Assembly: GCF_028476545.1 (NCBI RefSeq)
Contig: NW_026731948.1
Coordinates: forward strand, 209,001-273,000
Origin: Physella acuta
Taxonomy: Eukaryota > Mollusca > Gastropoda > Physidae
DNA length: 64,000 nucleotides
Reading direction: 5' to 3'
This document shows positions 36,526-48,490 of this stretch, one piece after another; position 1 is the first letter of the stretch; each line of letters begins with the position of its first letter. Position numbers and translations under genes: made by a program. The notes below the pieces were generated by a model. That model made no database searches. It worked only from the letters and a program-made list of their open reading frames with translations, and was not told the DNA's origin.

Positions 36526-38181
36526 ATGTCCAAAAAGATAAGTACCTTCCAAAATTTTTTTAAACGTTTGGGTTTAGACTCGTGCTGGATATTTGGTGCC
36601 AGCGGTTTTTCTGCCTCTTTCTTATCTGTTTCTTCAACCACACTACCCTTAAAAATGCCTCCATTGTACGAAGTGGGCACTAAAACTGAGCTTAAGTCAG
36701 GCCTAGAAGAGTCAGGTAGAATTGATAACTCGTTACTAGATATAAATGTTCAGAATACAGTCAAAGTGAAAAGCAATTCAAGAACTATTGAGGATCCAGA
36801 TATTCTGGATGAATTGATTATTAGGCTTGGACAATACACGACAACAGAAAATCGAGACTGGTTATTAACTGTTAAAGAATTTGACGTAAAAACTCTAGAT
36901 GATCCAGATGCTATGGAAGATTTGATCAATAGAATTGTAGATTACAAGGTATTCGGAGATCCAGATTCCTTGTTGACTGAAGAAGAATATGATGCAAAGA
37001 TAGATGCCGAGTTAGCAGAGAAACAAAGAGAAGCAGAAACATATATTGCCGGACTTAAAGAAGAGACAGAAAGAATTCGTAAAGAAAGAGAAAAATTGAG
37101 AGAACTTTGCCAAGCCAAACAAGAAACGGTGCAAAGTTTAGATACTAATAATAACAACCAGACAGCTGAAACAACATTTTACTATTCCTACGATTCAGAT
37201 TCAGATGACACGTTCAGTGAAGCAAGCGAAATACCTACTACAAAAAGTGAAACACCACATACACTCCAAAAACATAATACGGCAAATCACACCATTCAGA
37301 TTAACTACAGTCAACAAAAACACAATTACAGTGTCAGATGCTACTATTGTAATAGAACAGGCCACAAACAAATAAATTGCAGAATACGATATTATGATAG
37401 ACGCCAACAAGATGCACAACGCAACAGACCAAAATATAGACAGATAAATAGAAAAGCTTTTATGTCATCGTTTACAGAAGCCAGTAGAAGAACAGACATA
37501 TTTACATCAAAAGTCAATAACAGATACGCCACATCAATTAGGGATACACTATGCTCCACAGTGGCAGTACGTAACACATTCGTACAACACCACCAATACA
37601 CAGGCAGAACACAACGTGTTCACAGTTCAAGAGGCAGCACATATGTTTGGCCAACAGCTATAGTCACCATAGCCACACCCTCAGCGTGTAAAACAGTTGA
37701 AGCAGTTGTTTTCAAAAACGGACCATACGATATGATATTAGGCAACATTACAGGAGTGAAGCAATTTAATGTAGAATGTATGAGCCACAAGCGACAAGTA
37801 AACAAGCAGCCCAGTATTCGAGACAACACAAAAGTAGCCGAGTTGCAAATCAAAATGGACCAGTTGGTAGAAGAAATTAACGAGGTTATTGAGGATCATT
37901 CTAAAAAGATTACCGAGATTGGTGCAGTTGTTCTTAACTTAAGACTTCAGAACGACACAGTCAGTAATAGATTGCTGAGATTAGAGAAATCGGTAAACAA
38001 TGAATCAGAGGAATATGTAACAAGGAATTTGATAGCAGACAAACAGTACTGTTACTCCTGGTCAGCCTTAAACCAGATGACCCCATCAACACACCGACAC
38101 AAACACAAGTATAGTAATCATAGACCATGTGAAGGCTCGCAACACTTTTGTCCACACCGAGCCCCACCCTATCGGTCCTAG
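36526..38181 (+). CDS. gag-like protein of the LTR element, 551 aa
   Basis: One uninterrupted frame. A charged region predicted as coiled coil spans about residues 160-205, and a CCHC zinc knuckle (CYYCNRTGHKQINC) lies near 271-284, typical of retroelement nucleocapsid. A stretch near 385-410 containing PYDMILGN resembles the end of a retropepsin domain. A second coiled-coil-like region lies near 435-500, followed by a His-rich tail. Family assignment to Ty3/Gypsy rests mainly on the knuckle plus protease-like piece and is moderate. It lies inside the element and is not a host gene. Confidence 0.75.
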   Translation: MSKKISTFQNFFKRLGLDSCWIFGASGFSASFLSVSSTTLPLKMPPLYEVGTKTELKSGLEESGRIDNSLLDINVQNTVKVKSNSRTIEDPDILDELIIRLGQYTTTENRDWLLTVKEFDVKTLDDPDAMEDLINRIVDYKVFGDPDSLLTEEEYDAKIDAELAEKQREAETYIAGLKEETERIRKEREKLRELCQAKQETVQSLDTNNNNQTAETTFYYSYDSDSDDTFSEASEIPTTKSETPHTLQKHNTANHTIQINYSQQKHNYSVRCYYCNRTGHKQINCRIRYYDRRQQDAQRNRPKYRQINRKAFMSSFTEASRRTDIFTSKVNNRYATSIRDTLCSTVAVRNTFVQHHQYTGRTQRVHSSRGSTYVWPTAIVTIATPSACKTVEAVVFKNGPYDMILGNITGVKQFNVECMSHKRQVNKQPSIRDNTKVAELQIKMDQLVEEINEVIEDHSKKITEIGAVVLNLRLQNDTVSNRLLRLEKSVNNESEEYVTRNLIADKQYCYSWSALNQMTPSTHRHKHKYSNHRPCEGSQHFCPHRAPPYRS

Positions 38182-38261
38182 TGTGGTATATTAATGCCTG
38201 GATAGAATTTGACCCGGACCGTCCCCACTAATGATTTGAATAATGAACATAGGACTAAAGT

Positions 38262-38815
38262 CAAGTCGAGTTTTTTTTTTTCTGTTAATCTAAGTCGCCG
38301 AGAAATCGGCGTGAAGTCAAATAAGTCATTTAAAGTCAATCGAGGTCAGTCAGCGATGTTTATGAAGTCAGTGAAGTATAAGTCAGAACTGAAATCAAAG
38401 AAGTTATTTGAAGTCAGTCAAGTCAGTCAATAAGTTGTTGAAGTCGTATTTGAAGTCATATTGAAGTTGTTGAAGTCAAAGTGAAGTCTTTGAAGTCATA
38501 TTGAAGTCTTTGAGGTCAAAGTGAAGTCGTTGAAGTCGAAGTTAGGTCAGTTTAAGTCAGTCAGAGGTCTATGAAGATGAATTCAGTCGATTTAGTTGTC
38601 GCAGTGAAGTTAGTCGTCAAAGAGAATTCAGTCGTCAAGTGAAGTCGAAGTCGGTCAGTGATGTTTATGAAGTCAGTAAAGTTAATCGTGAAAGTGAAAT
38701 AAGTCGTAAATTGAAGTCAGTGAAGTTACTGAAGTCAGTTAAAGTGAAATAAGTCAAGTTACTGAAGTCAAAAGTGAAGTCAGTCATTAAGTCAAGCCAG
38801 CCAGTTTTTTTTGTC
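38262..38815 (+). repeat. AAGTC-rich low-complexity block inside the LTR element
   Basis: About 550 bp dominated by irregular repeats of GAAGTC, AAGTCA and CAGTGAAGT, located just after the gag-like frame. It has no coding potential that I can recognise. Confidence 0.8.
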
Positions 38816-40059
38816 AGAAGTCAGATAGTGAGAGCTGCTCCACTATATGATTACGTGTTCAAATGTTGATTTGAAACGGCACGATTAATTATATACACTT
38901 ACATGTCTATTCTTTTTGTGAAGCTATTTCTAAGCTCTAGTAGTGTTTACGTCTATTGAGTTTATTAGGCTTTACGGATTGTTGTTAGATGTAGAGTGTA
39001 CTGATTTTTTTTGTTGGTTATTTTTGTAATGTTATATTTGTAATGTTATTTTTGTATGCTGTATGTACCGCCAGACAAGTGTTCAGCACGTTTAAATTTG
39101 GGATTGAGGTTTTTTTTAATGGAAGGTACCTCTGTCTGAATACTTGTCTGCGCGGGCACTAAGATGGTCACGTAAAACCATTGCTTATGGTCTCGTAATA
39201 CCATTTCAGACCCACGCTTACACAGAATGAGACCAGATGAAGCAAACACTTCAAAGAATGCCGCCACCTGAAGCCCTGATTACGTTGAATTACCTGGACA
39301 GTGAACAGCCCTGCTTAACAGAGAATTGCCCTGGTCAAGACAGCGGACACATCGCCACCGCTTCGCCCCACCCTGTGGTTGAATAACAGACCGCCAGCTA
39401 CGTACACCTACGTCGGCAGATACAAAGGGTAGAAAGACCCATCGTCCAAGCTCCCAGCGTCGGAATGTTACGTCATTGTTCGCCACCGCATCAGACAACT
39501 CCAGTTCATAGTATAACCACTCTACGTGGACGTCTCAACCAGCGTTGAGTTTGTTGCGTCATCACATTGACCAACGAAAGTTACGCCTACACCCGCCTAA
39601 CGAGAATTTACATCAAAACTCGCCACAAACCACCCACCACAGAGGAACGCCAGCAATTACATAACACGTACACATACACTTACACTGCTCGCTGAGCCCG
39701 TTCAACCAGTTACACATTCTACTAAGATTAGCTCAAGGCCAGTACACGGCAACCTAGCCAGAACTGAGTTACACATGATTGAATTCACGCATTCCATAAC
39801 ATAGACATACATTATCAAGCAGAGACACCACAGACGTCTAGATACTTACACAAGAACTAGAACAATGACATTTTTTTATTCAGGAACACAGACACAAGAT
39901 TTTATGTTTTTGTAAACTGTGCTGTCCCATTTTGTATTTGATTTACATGATTGATGTTAGGGATAGAATAGAGTAGTAAGATAGATAGTTGTTGATGTTT
40001 TAGATTAGTAGCAGACGCTGAAAAATATAATTTGTCAGCTACAGAAAGGGAGGGAGATA

Positions 40060-40540
40060 TGTGATGACGCAAGATTACGTCAGACATGTTTAGCAGATAT
40101 AGGTTAGCAGAAACAGACCATAGGCCTAGTTGGTTGGGTAGAGAGGCCAATGGGCGCACAGGGCTGACCGGTCACGTGGGACGGTCAGCTGACCACTGAA
40201 GCGTGGGGCAGTAGAGCGATAGGCCAGAAGTTGTTAGGTAGCGGTCAGAGACGGCCGAGGATGTAGATAGTGAGGAGATCATGATTAGCTAGCGAAGGTA
40301 GAAGGTGTAATATGTAGAATGTAGAGAACAGTTAGTGTTAGGATTGGTCATGGGAGTGCGTAGTAGTAGGTAGCATGTGGTATGAACAGTCAGTAGTAGA
40401 AGTAAATAGTACAGTGTAGATCAGTTAGGTAGAAACTTGAACATATATATCATTTTAATAAAGAACAATTATAGTTGAACTTGAACTGTGTGTTATTGGA
40501 TTCATTCGTTCCCGCCTTCGTAAAAATCCCCACCCTCACA
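40060..40540 (+). repeat. right LTR (481 bp)
   Basis: This is nearly identical to the left LTR, with the few differences clustered in the last 40 bp. It is followed directly by the ATTAT target duplication. Confidence 0.92.
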
Positions 40541-40545
40541 ATTAT

Positions 40546-40998
40546 AAAAGACAAATGAAAAAGCATCTACCAAATTGATTCAGTTGGTCTAGTGTATAAT
40601 ATCAGAATGTTTTTGTAGATTTAAAACAACCTGGGTAAAATCTCTTTGTTTTTTGGTTCACTCAAGCTGCAAATTGATCTGGCCTGGTCCCACAAACATT
40701 ATATCTATAACTATATTTCATGACAAGTTTCAATGCCTCAAAATACAGAATATACAGATTACAGAACTTAGCACATATTTACATTTGATATTTAGGGCAA
40801 TTATAGGATAAAATAGAAAAATACAAGATACATATTCCATTTTTAAAATGTTTAAAAAAAATGTTTAACATGAGAGCAAGAACCATTCTGGAACTTAAAA
40901 GAAGGGACAATTGAGCTAAATTTAACTGAAACTCATCTGAAGAGGACCTTGAGGTAAATCTCACTTGAGCTCATCTGAAGTGAACCTTGAGCTAAGTC
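40546..40998 (-). other. 3' UTR or downstream flank of the phosphatase gene
   Basis: It includes two of the 38-bp units. No clear polyadenylation signal is seen before the LTR element. Confidence 0.4.
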
Positions 40999-41027
40999 TC
41001 ACTGGAGCTCATCAGAAGAGGACCTTG
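40914..41027 (-). repeat. three tandem 38-bp units spanning the phosphatase stop codon
   Basis: On the minus strand three consecutive 38-bp units begin at 41027, 40989 and 40951, each starting CAAGG. The first unit encodes the end of the protein (S-S-S-D-E-L-Q) and includes the TGA; the other two lie in the 3' UTR. The units differ at a few positions each. Confidence 0.85.
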
Positions 41028-44000
41028 ACTCCTCTGAGAGTGTGCTTAAGTTGCGTATCATCCCGCTCGGCATTAGTGACAGCATAACTCTGCGTTTCTA
41101 GAATTTTTACAGTAAGAAAATAAGATTTTTAATTCTTCTTTTTAAAACTATGTTTAATATTAAATAATTTTTTAATGAAATAAATAAAATTAAAAATATA
41201 AATCACTGCAGTAATTTAGCATAACAGGGTTAACATAACATTTTTAACTAATCCAATCTCATAGTCTACCAACATTCCAAACCAGAAAAACCTGGCTACT
41301 TAAACAAGCACTAACCTCCTCAGTAAGTATATATATGCGGCCTTCTACTCGGGGTGACAAGAAATTCTGTTCATTCTCTAGCCCGTGTATACTCTCTTGG
41401 CGGATCAGCTTCCTTGGTTTGGTGGAGCATTCTATATCAACACTCATTTGTTTTACCATCTCTTCTCGTCTAAAATACAAATCACAAGAAATATTTTTTG
41501 AATAAGTTGTTTGATTAAGTGGAACATTATATATCAATTGAATAATTGTCTGATTTGCTGGAACATTATATATCTACACTTGGTTTATTAGTTATTTAAA
41601 ACTAAATAAAAAGTCAAAATAAACATTTGAATACTCATGTGCCTAAATAAAAAGTCACTAGTAAATTATTTGTTTTAGTTTGATGAAACATTTTATATCT
41701 TTACTTTTTTGTCCTCCATCCTAAATAAAAAATCACAAAAAACAGAACAGAAACTATAATTTTAAAACATTATGTTTACAAACGTAAATAAACCAAATCA
41801 GACTATAACAAAACAAAACTTTGGCGAGTAGGACGTGGTTTGCTAAATATAGTTAGTACAAATGTTGATGTAGCTCACCTTTTCAAGGCAACAAGACTTT
41901 GTCTGTGCCCTGATGGACATTCCATCTCTCCCAAAAAGATTCTGACAGCATTGAAGTGATTTTGTACCATCGTGGATAAGGAGGGACACTGTTCTGAAGT
42001 GATCTGTGAATCAGAAAACAACAACAAAATAAGCTGACTTTTACAACATGCTCTTAGCATAAAAAAGTGCTGATTCTAGCCGGAAGAAGATGTGCATAGC
42101 GTTACAATGACCTGTTTTCTCTTATTATCAAAATATTTGTTATTCAAGCCTATGGGTTGCCTTGATAAGACAGAGTATAGCTCGGAAAACACTTAAGTAG
42201 TAGATTTAAATAGGCTATTAAACTAAATAATAAAAATATTATTTTATACTAAACATATAGACTACAACTCTTTACTGCTTGAACAAATTTACAGATATTT
42301 TGTCAGAAGAATAAAGCTAAAAAGGAAAATTGATCCCATTGTGCAGCTATAAAAGAATAATTTCATTTATTTGAGCTATTAATAGTATTTAATTTGGGCC
42401 AATTGCGCATCTAGTAAGGTCATTGCATTTGGCATCTTTTTTCAGACAGACTAGCACTGGGGGGAAGAAGCTTCTTCCAAGTAGTCACTATGTAAAAAAA
42501 AAATATCAAGTCTAGATAACCAATTAATAGTTGGGTAATCTTTTTTTTACCATAAAAAAGTAATTCAAAATTGATCAGTCTTACCAACACTTCACAATCT
42601 TTTAAAACATCGAACCCATCTTTTCCTTGAGCTACATATTCTTTGGTAGCAAGACGATACTCCTATATATAAAAATGAGTTGAAGTATTATTAAACACTC
42701 CTTAAATATTCATATTAAATAGTTTAAAGCTTAACAAGAATGTTTAAAACAAGTCGTTGTGTGGTAACATTGCATTTTTAACCCTCCAATATAGAGTCCT
42801 TAGGAAGTCTCTGCTCTTGTAAGTACCTAAATCAGATTAGTGAAAGTCAAGGTAGCTTGGTTTAATGCTGGTCAAACTAATACCTTTATAGGCAAGGGTG
42901 AAACAAACATGCTCTTTTTCATCTGCCCTACAGGCCAACAGGCATAGCCTAGCGCTGGAGAGCTAGACTGCTAACCCGATAGTTTCGAGTTCAAATCCGG
43001 GTTCAACTTAGTGGAATATCCCTGATTCAACCCAACTCTGATGGGTACTTAACTTACGTAAGGGATAGTAAAGGCAGCTGGGCATAGTGTTGACCACATA
43101 ATCCCTTTAAATGCCAAGGTCAAGAAACATATGAACTCTACTTCATCTGCCCAATGGATCATTAGGTCTAAAGAGGAATCTTTACTTTTACAAACCAACA
43201 GAGTTTGAAAGAGTTGTTATGATGACCCAAGCAAGGAACCAACCACTCACCTTGTCTGGATCAATGTACTCATCCTGCACCTTGACCAGCTCCTTCCCTA
43301 TCCTCTGGCCCGCAGGACGGGTGGGGTCAAACCCAAAACATAGCCCCGCCACCTGAGGGAACCTGCCCTCTTTGACTGGGTACTTGCTGACACTGTTTTC
43401 TAAAGCTTCAATCAGTTGAAGGCCTTCAAATCAAACAAAAAAACATGAATAAAAATTACTAAACTCCTAATTAAAATATTTCAAGTATTTTGCAAAGATG
43501 TATCTAACATTTTTAAAATAATCATATCAAGTTGTTGACCTATGTTAACTTTCTTCTAAAACAAAAGTAACGAGCATCACAGTCTACAAACAGGGAGATA
43601 AAAAAACAGTATTACAAAAATGTAAAAACAAAATCTGTGAGTTTTGCTTCAAACATATTTTTTAAACTCAGGGCACTGAACATTTTTCAGGGCTAAAAAG
43701 CATATTGATTGACATTTTTAAAAAAATTACCCTTTAGTTCTTAGTTTTCCTGACTGAGTGCTAGCCTTGTTTCATTTGTCAATGTACTTATACATAATAC
43801 AATAAGCAACAATCAAATTTAAAACTTTTATTTACTAAATGTAGCTTAAAACTTTTTATTTACTAAATGTAGCTATGACAATGATACCTAAAACTTTTCT
43901 AATAAATGGAGCTAGCTTTGACAATCTAACTTTTTTACTAAATGTAACTCAAAAATAAAAAACCTGTGAAATACCTGTAACTTTAATCACAACTAACGCA

Positions 44001-47000
44001 TCGACCAGGGGGAGAATGGTCAGCAGATCTCTCAGCTTAAAGTCTCCTTTAGGGTGAATACGATCAGAGCGGAAAGTGCCAGAATTTAACAGGGCACAAT
44101 CTGCTTTTGTGGCTGTCAGTATGATGTCTGTGATAAAGTTACCTGGGTACAAAAACATGCAGCGCAGATTTTAACAATGTTCAATACATGTTAATTATGG
44201 TACAATATCTACAAAATATAAATCCAAAATATATGAAGATAACTGTTATCATACAATATTACAACTTAAATGTTGTACTGTTCCTACAATGTACTAACAT
44301 ATATGTTATCAAATATATGTACATAAATATACAATATTTAATTTATCTCCATACATTTAGATAAATAATTGCTACATAAACATATAAAAAAAAACCTTTG
44401 TAAATGCTATTATAAAATATGCCTACATAAATATTATCAAATTACCTCATTTACACTATCTCTACCTACCTAAGTTAGTCTCTTGAGTTCTGACTGATGA
44501 AAATCTTCCATCCATTTCTACATTCATACAACCCAGGTAAGTATCCATCTTATCATCAATGCTACCTGAAAGATTAAATAAACAACTTGATATCGCTGTA
44601 CATAAAAAACTAAATTAGCCTACTGTTTTAGATCAGACAGTCCATGGGACAGATGAAGTAGGGTTAATCCAGCTGTAATGGGTACCTGACTCATGTTGGG
44701 GAAAGTTAAAGTGACCAACAAATCATATGCTGAGGTCAGAGAATGATAAGTGCTTGAAAACAACAGTTTTTTTTTTCAAAACTTTTAATATAAAAAAGTT
44801 CTGATGGTTAAAGGAGAGAGTTATTTTTCATTTAAAGAGAAACAGATTCCCAGCCACTGATCCAAACTCATACATTAATGTTATCATTGACACGAAATGA
44901 AGAGACTACTTCTCACTGACATTGTCTTGTTCAACATTTAGCATAAGAGAGAGATTACAACTCACTGAGATTAGCTTGAACTACTTTCAGCATCTCAGGG
45001 TCCTCTGGTACACTAGAGTCCAGGTCCACCTTCTCAACATTCACATCCCAGCCGCTATTGCTGTTGTTGTTGCTCTGTGTGAGGGTTAGCTTGCACATGT
45101 TGCGGAAATCTGTACCACTTTTTATAACATATTTGCCTTTCACCTAGAAATAAGAACAGATTTAATTAAATTACTTATTTACATCAACAAAATAATTTTT
45201 GTAACAACATAAATAAAAATAATTTATTTAATTTCTACATTTTACTAAAAAAATCATTAAAACAGAAATGTGTTTTATTTGAATTGTTTTTTTTTTCAAA
45301 CAATTTCAATTGTGACAATTTAAACAAAAAACTTACTTGATGATTTCAGTAAAAATCATTTAATACACAAGTTTTAAATTCTGTTTATTAAAACCGATAA
45401 CTTCAGCAAAAAGAAATCTAATTAGCTTTGTAACTTTTATTTAAACTATTTGTACCACACACTTGAAATGAAAATTTTACAAAAATGCAATCTTACATTG
45501 ATGATTTCATAATCATGATCATGGCCACCTAGAATAATATCAATACCAGGCACACACTCAGCAAGACGCACATCATTGGGAACACGCATGTGAGTTAGTG
45601 CTATTACAAGTTGGGCACCCTGAAAAAGTTAAACACTCATTTATCAAGAAATCCAATTCAATCTTAATTCTTAAAATAATGAAATTTTTTTTATTTGTTT
45701 CTTTATCTTATTTAACCAATTGCTTGTTTAATTCTTAAAATGATGAAACTTTAAAAAAAAATGTCATTCTCTATTTTATCCGTATTTTGTATAGTCAAGA
45801 TTTGATAAACTATACATAATGGATTTAAATCCTCACATACCAGCTGTCTGACAATATCAGACAAATGAACTCCAGCCTCTACAAAATCAATAAAAGTCAC
45901 GTCATCAGGATCTAATGTTGATAGAGTGTCTATCCATTCTTCTTCTACCAGACCAATGATGCCAATCTTTAAAAAATTAAACAAAGGGGTGATTTTTAAG
46001 CTGAGAAACATCCTCAGTACACATTGCCTAATTACAATTTTTAATCTACTCACTTTGATCCCAGCATGCTCTAGCATCACATAGGTTTCCCCACGGGCAA
46101 GTGGCTCATTATTTACCATATCTTTCACATTACTCAACAGCCATGGAAACTTGCACTGCTCTGCAAAACTTTTCAAATGGTCTACACCGAAATCTAACAG
46201 AGGAAAAAACAAGATCGCAGGTAAATATTTTCATTCAGTATAAATTTTTTTTAAATGTAACCATTGATGGGAAATGTTTATATAAACTACACAAAAACCT
46301 AATAAGAGATAAAACAAGATTACATTTTTATTATTTCATTTAGCCTGTAATAATGTAAACATTGATAATTTCCCGGGTGAACTTAAATGTGAACATTCAA
46401 AATTTTGAATTCTCCAGGTGATGAAAATGTTTTATATTTTATTGTGTTCATATGAAAAGCCCAAACTGTAAAATCCGTGCTTAACCTTAGATTAATATTA
46501 ATAGAGTATTTTTTTTCTTTTGCAGCATCAGTATAAAGTAAAATGTAAAAGACATATGATACAAAAATGAATAGCTTCTTTTTTAATGAATAAATTATTC
46601 TTGGTTCCAAGATGTGGTTAAACTACCTACCAAAATCATGGTTGCCATAGACAGCTGCAGCGACACCTAGTTCATTGAGAATTGGGATCATCTGTTCACC
46701 TTTCAAAAATATACTCACTGAAAAAAAAAAGGTCCTAATGAAGGTCTATACTGCAGATTCAAAGGGGTCATCCAATTATGACTCCCCCAAAAATAAATTA
46801 AATGGACGAAGCAAATACTGTAAGGTTAAATGTAACCTGTGGACGTCCACATAAACACCCCACCACACACAAAAGTTAGCTTACCTCCTCCTCCTCCCCC
46901 CCCCCCATTGTTAATGGCTGACCCAAAAAAAAATAATATTTAACTACTTTCCGGAATAAGCTAAAAGTAGCTCTTAACTGATAAACATTCATCAAAATTA

Positions 47001-47165
47001 CTTACTTAATGATGGATTAAGAGCATCCCCACTAAAAAGAACAAGGGGATCTAATTTTTTCTGACTTTTTATATAAGTGTGCATGCGTGCTGCACCACCT
47101 CTCGGCTCATCTTTTTGTCCCTCAATATTATATACATCATTGAAGTGAAGAATAGTTAATGCCAT
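40999..47165 (-). CDS. 5'-nucleotidase/UshA-like metallophosphatase, 13 coding exons, 568 aa
   Basis: Exons read on the minus strand: 47006-47165, 46631-46717, 46054-46193, 45841-45966, 45497-45619, 44966-45143, 44470-44565, 43975-44142, 43251-43423, 42585-42662, 41879-42003, 41316-41469, 40999-41097. All have GT-AG borders and phases add up to one frame ending in TGA. The N-terminal metallophosphatase domain shows HFNDVYNIEG (7-16), SGD (45-47), GNHDFDFG (78-85), a lone His in ALTHMR (181) and GGHDHDYE (202-209), the metal-ligand series of the calcineurin/5'-nucleotidase fold. The C-terminal 5'-nucleotidase domain shows NSGTFRSD (323-330) and FPQVAGLCFGFDP. There is no signal peptide or GPI-type tail, so it is probably cytosolic, unlike CD73. 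The usual D-x-H of the first motif is D-V-Y here. It acts as a phosphate monoester hydrolase; the substrate is unknown. Similar animal proteins carry names such as mannosylglucosyl-3-phosphoglycerate phosphatase-like. Confidence 0.9.
42938..43190 (+). mobile_element. tRNA-derived SINE (family A), in phosphatase intron 9
   Basis: The A-box-like TAGCCTAGCGCTGG (42945-42958) and B-box-like GAGTTCAAATCC (42987-42998) have tRNA-like spacing. The body has the family words CTCTGATGGGTAC, GGGCATAGTG and TGACCACA, and ends near ACTTCATCTGCCC. It is inserted in an intron, opposite to the gene. Confidence 0.8.
44630..44712 (-). mobile_element. SINE family A, 3' fragment in phosphatase intron 6
   Basis: The minus strand shows AACATGAGTCAGGTACCC and CTACTTCATCTGTCCC family words only. 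Confidence 0.45.
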
Positions 47166-48490
47166 GGTTTGTGATTTCTTTTAAAGCACTGTATTGCTGT
47201 ATCCAGTAATAATTTATTGAGTCGCCATTTGTATAGATGGATCTGAAATTTTAAGATGAAAGTAAAAATGCTTTTAATTCAATAGAAGAAACAGTGACAA
47301 AATACATTTTAAAATTTTTAACTGTATAATTTGCCTGTAGAAATTAAAGTTGTAGTTATTAAAAAATGAATTATATTGTGTGTGAAATAAGGACAAGACA
47401 ATGGCTGGGTCACCCCTTGCGACTCTCTAAACACATTCAATTAGATGCCACTGAGATGAGATATTTATGGTGCTGTGGGAAGCAAATAGTCTGTGAGGGT
47501 TGCATGCAGCTTGTATGTTGGACAGCCTTGGTTTAAACTTGAATTGTAACAAACACTGGCATTGGTGTGATAGAGCAATAGTGCCAATGCCAATAGAGCT
47601 CTATTGACATTGTTACAATAAAACTTAGAATAAAAGAATTAAACCATGCAGATATAGTATCTAGGCCTAATAAATATAAAATTAACTTAATAGGCCTACT
47701 ATTTAATAATTATGAGCCTATAGACTATAGATCTAGATCTAGTACTTACACGTACTATTTTACATTATAATATGATTATTTTACAAATTACAAGGCATAT
47801 AGCTTATAGCATGATTAGGTCTCTACTCTCTAGACTCTCTAGAGTCTAGAGAGTGACACTAAAAAGTGACTAAATCTAGTGACTAGACAGAGTCTAGCAA
47901 GGCCTATTAATATTAATTAATTACTAATAATTAGGCCTAGGCCCTATAGTTACAATATAGTTATAGGATAATAGTATTAATAGTCATATAGCCAATGCAA
48001 TAGGCCTATATAATTTTTATTTGGAGGCTAATTCTAACTAATAGAACTAATTAGGCTTACTAGTAGTAAAATAATAGTTTAGCCTGCTAGGCCTAAGTTA
48101 AGTGTTATAAATAATATAGAAGGCGATCTTTAACTTAGTACTTAGATTAGATATAGAAATCTAGAATCTAGTTGTACTGTAAGGGAGATAATTAAAAATG
48201 GTACGGTAGTGTAGACTGTAGAATTTTTTATTTAAAAAATTAAGATTTAATATTATGTAATTCGACCAGTATTATAGAAAATCTTCAAATTATGTAATTA
48301 GTTTTTTTTTTAACAACATAGGTTTAAAAAATTACATTACTAATAAATTACGAAGATCTGAGTTTAACTAGATCTCGGCCCAATAGAACATTTTAAAGTT
48401 TTTGTTACTTACGGAACTTGAAGAAAACGGAACTAGGATTGCTAAAGTTCTCTGCTCCTGGTAGATTGCGCACGTCGATTCTATATTAGT
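47166..48490 (-). other. 5' UTR exons and first intron of the phosphatase gene
   Basis: The start exon extends upstream to an acceptor at 47242/47243 (TTTCAG). A noncoding first exon fits 48413 to about 48480, ending at a GTAAGT donor on the minus strand. The intron 47243-48412 is AT-rich, full of TAGGCCTA-like words, and shows no coding sequence. The leader carries a 4-codon upstream ORF (ATG at 47228, stop at 47214-47216). UTR limits are inferred from splice signals. Confidence 0.55.

Larger units (their letters stand above)
35895..40540 (+). mobile_element. young LTR retroelement, probably Ty3/Gypsy-derived, gag-only
   Basis: Two long terminal repeats (about 480 bp, TG...CA ends) flank about 3.7 kb, and the whole element is bounded by a 5-bp target duplication ATTAT (35890-35894 and 40541-40545). 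A purine tract (near 40044-40058) precedes the right LTR. The internal part holds one long reading frame, then a block of AAGTC-type repeats, then about 1 kb without recognised genes. I see no reverse transcriptase, RNase H or integrase, so it appears to be non-autonomous. The LTRs differ at only a handful of positions, all close to their 3' ends, so insertion is recent. As a gag-only element it looks whole. Confidence 0.9.

Noticed and set aside
36942-38167. Minus-strand frames opposite the gag-like gene
   Set aside because: They are shadows of the plus-strand coding frame.
39046-39498. Short minus-strand frames in the LTR element's 3' half
   Set aside because: No similarity to retroelement proteins is evident, and they are antisense to the element.
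42945-42998. A- and B-box pair as a genuine tRNA gene (also at 15.6, 16.0 and 25.1 kb)
   Set aside because: No cloverleaf acceptor stem closes, and the shared downstream bodies identify them as SINEs.
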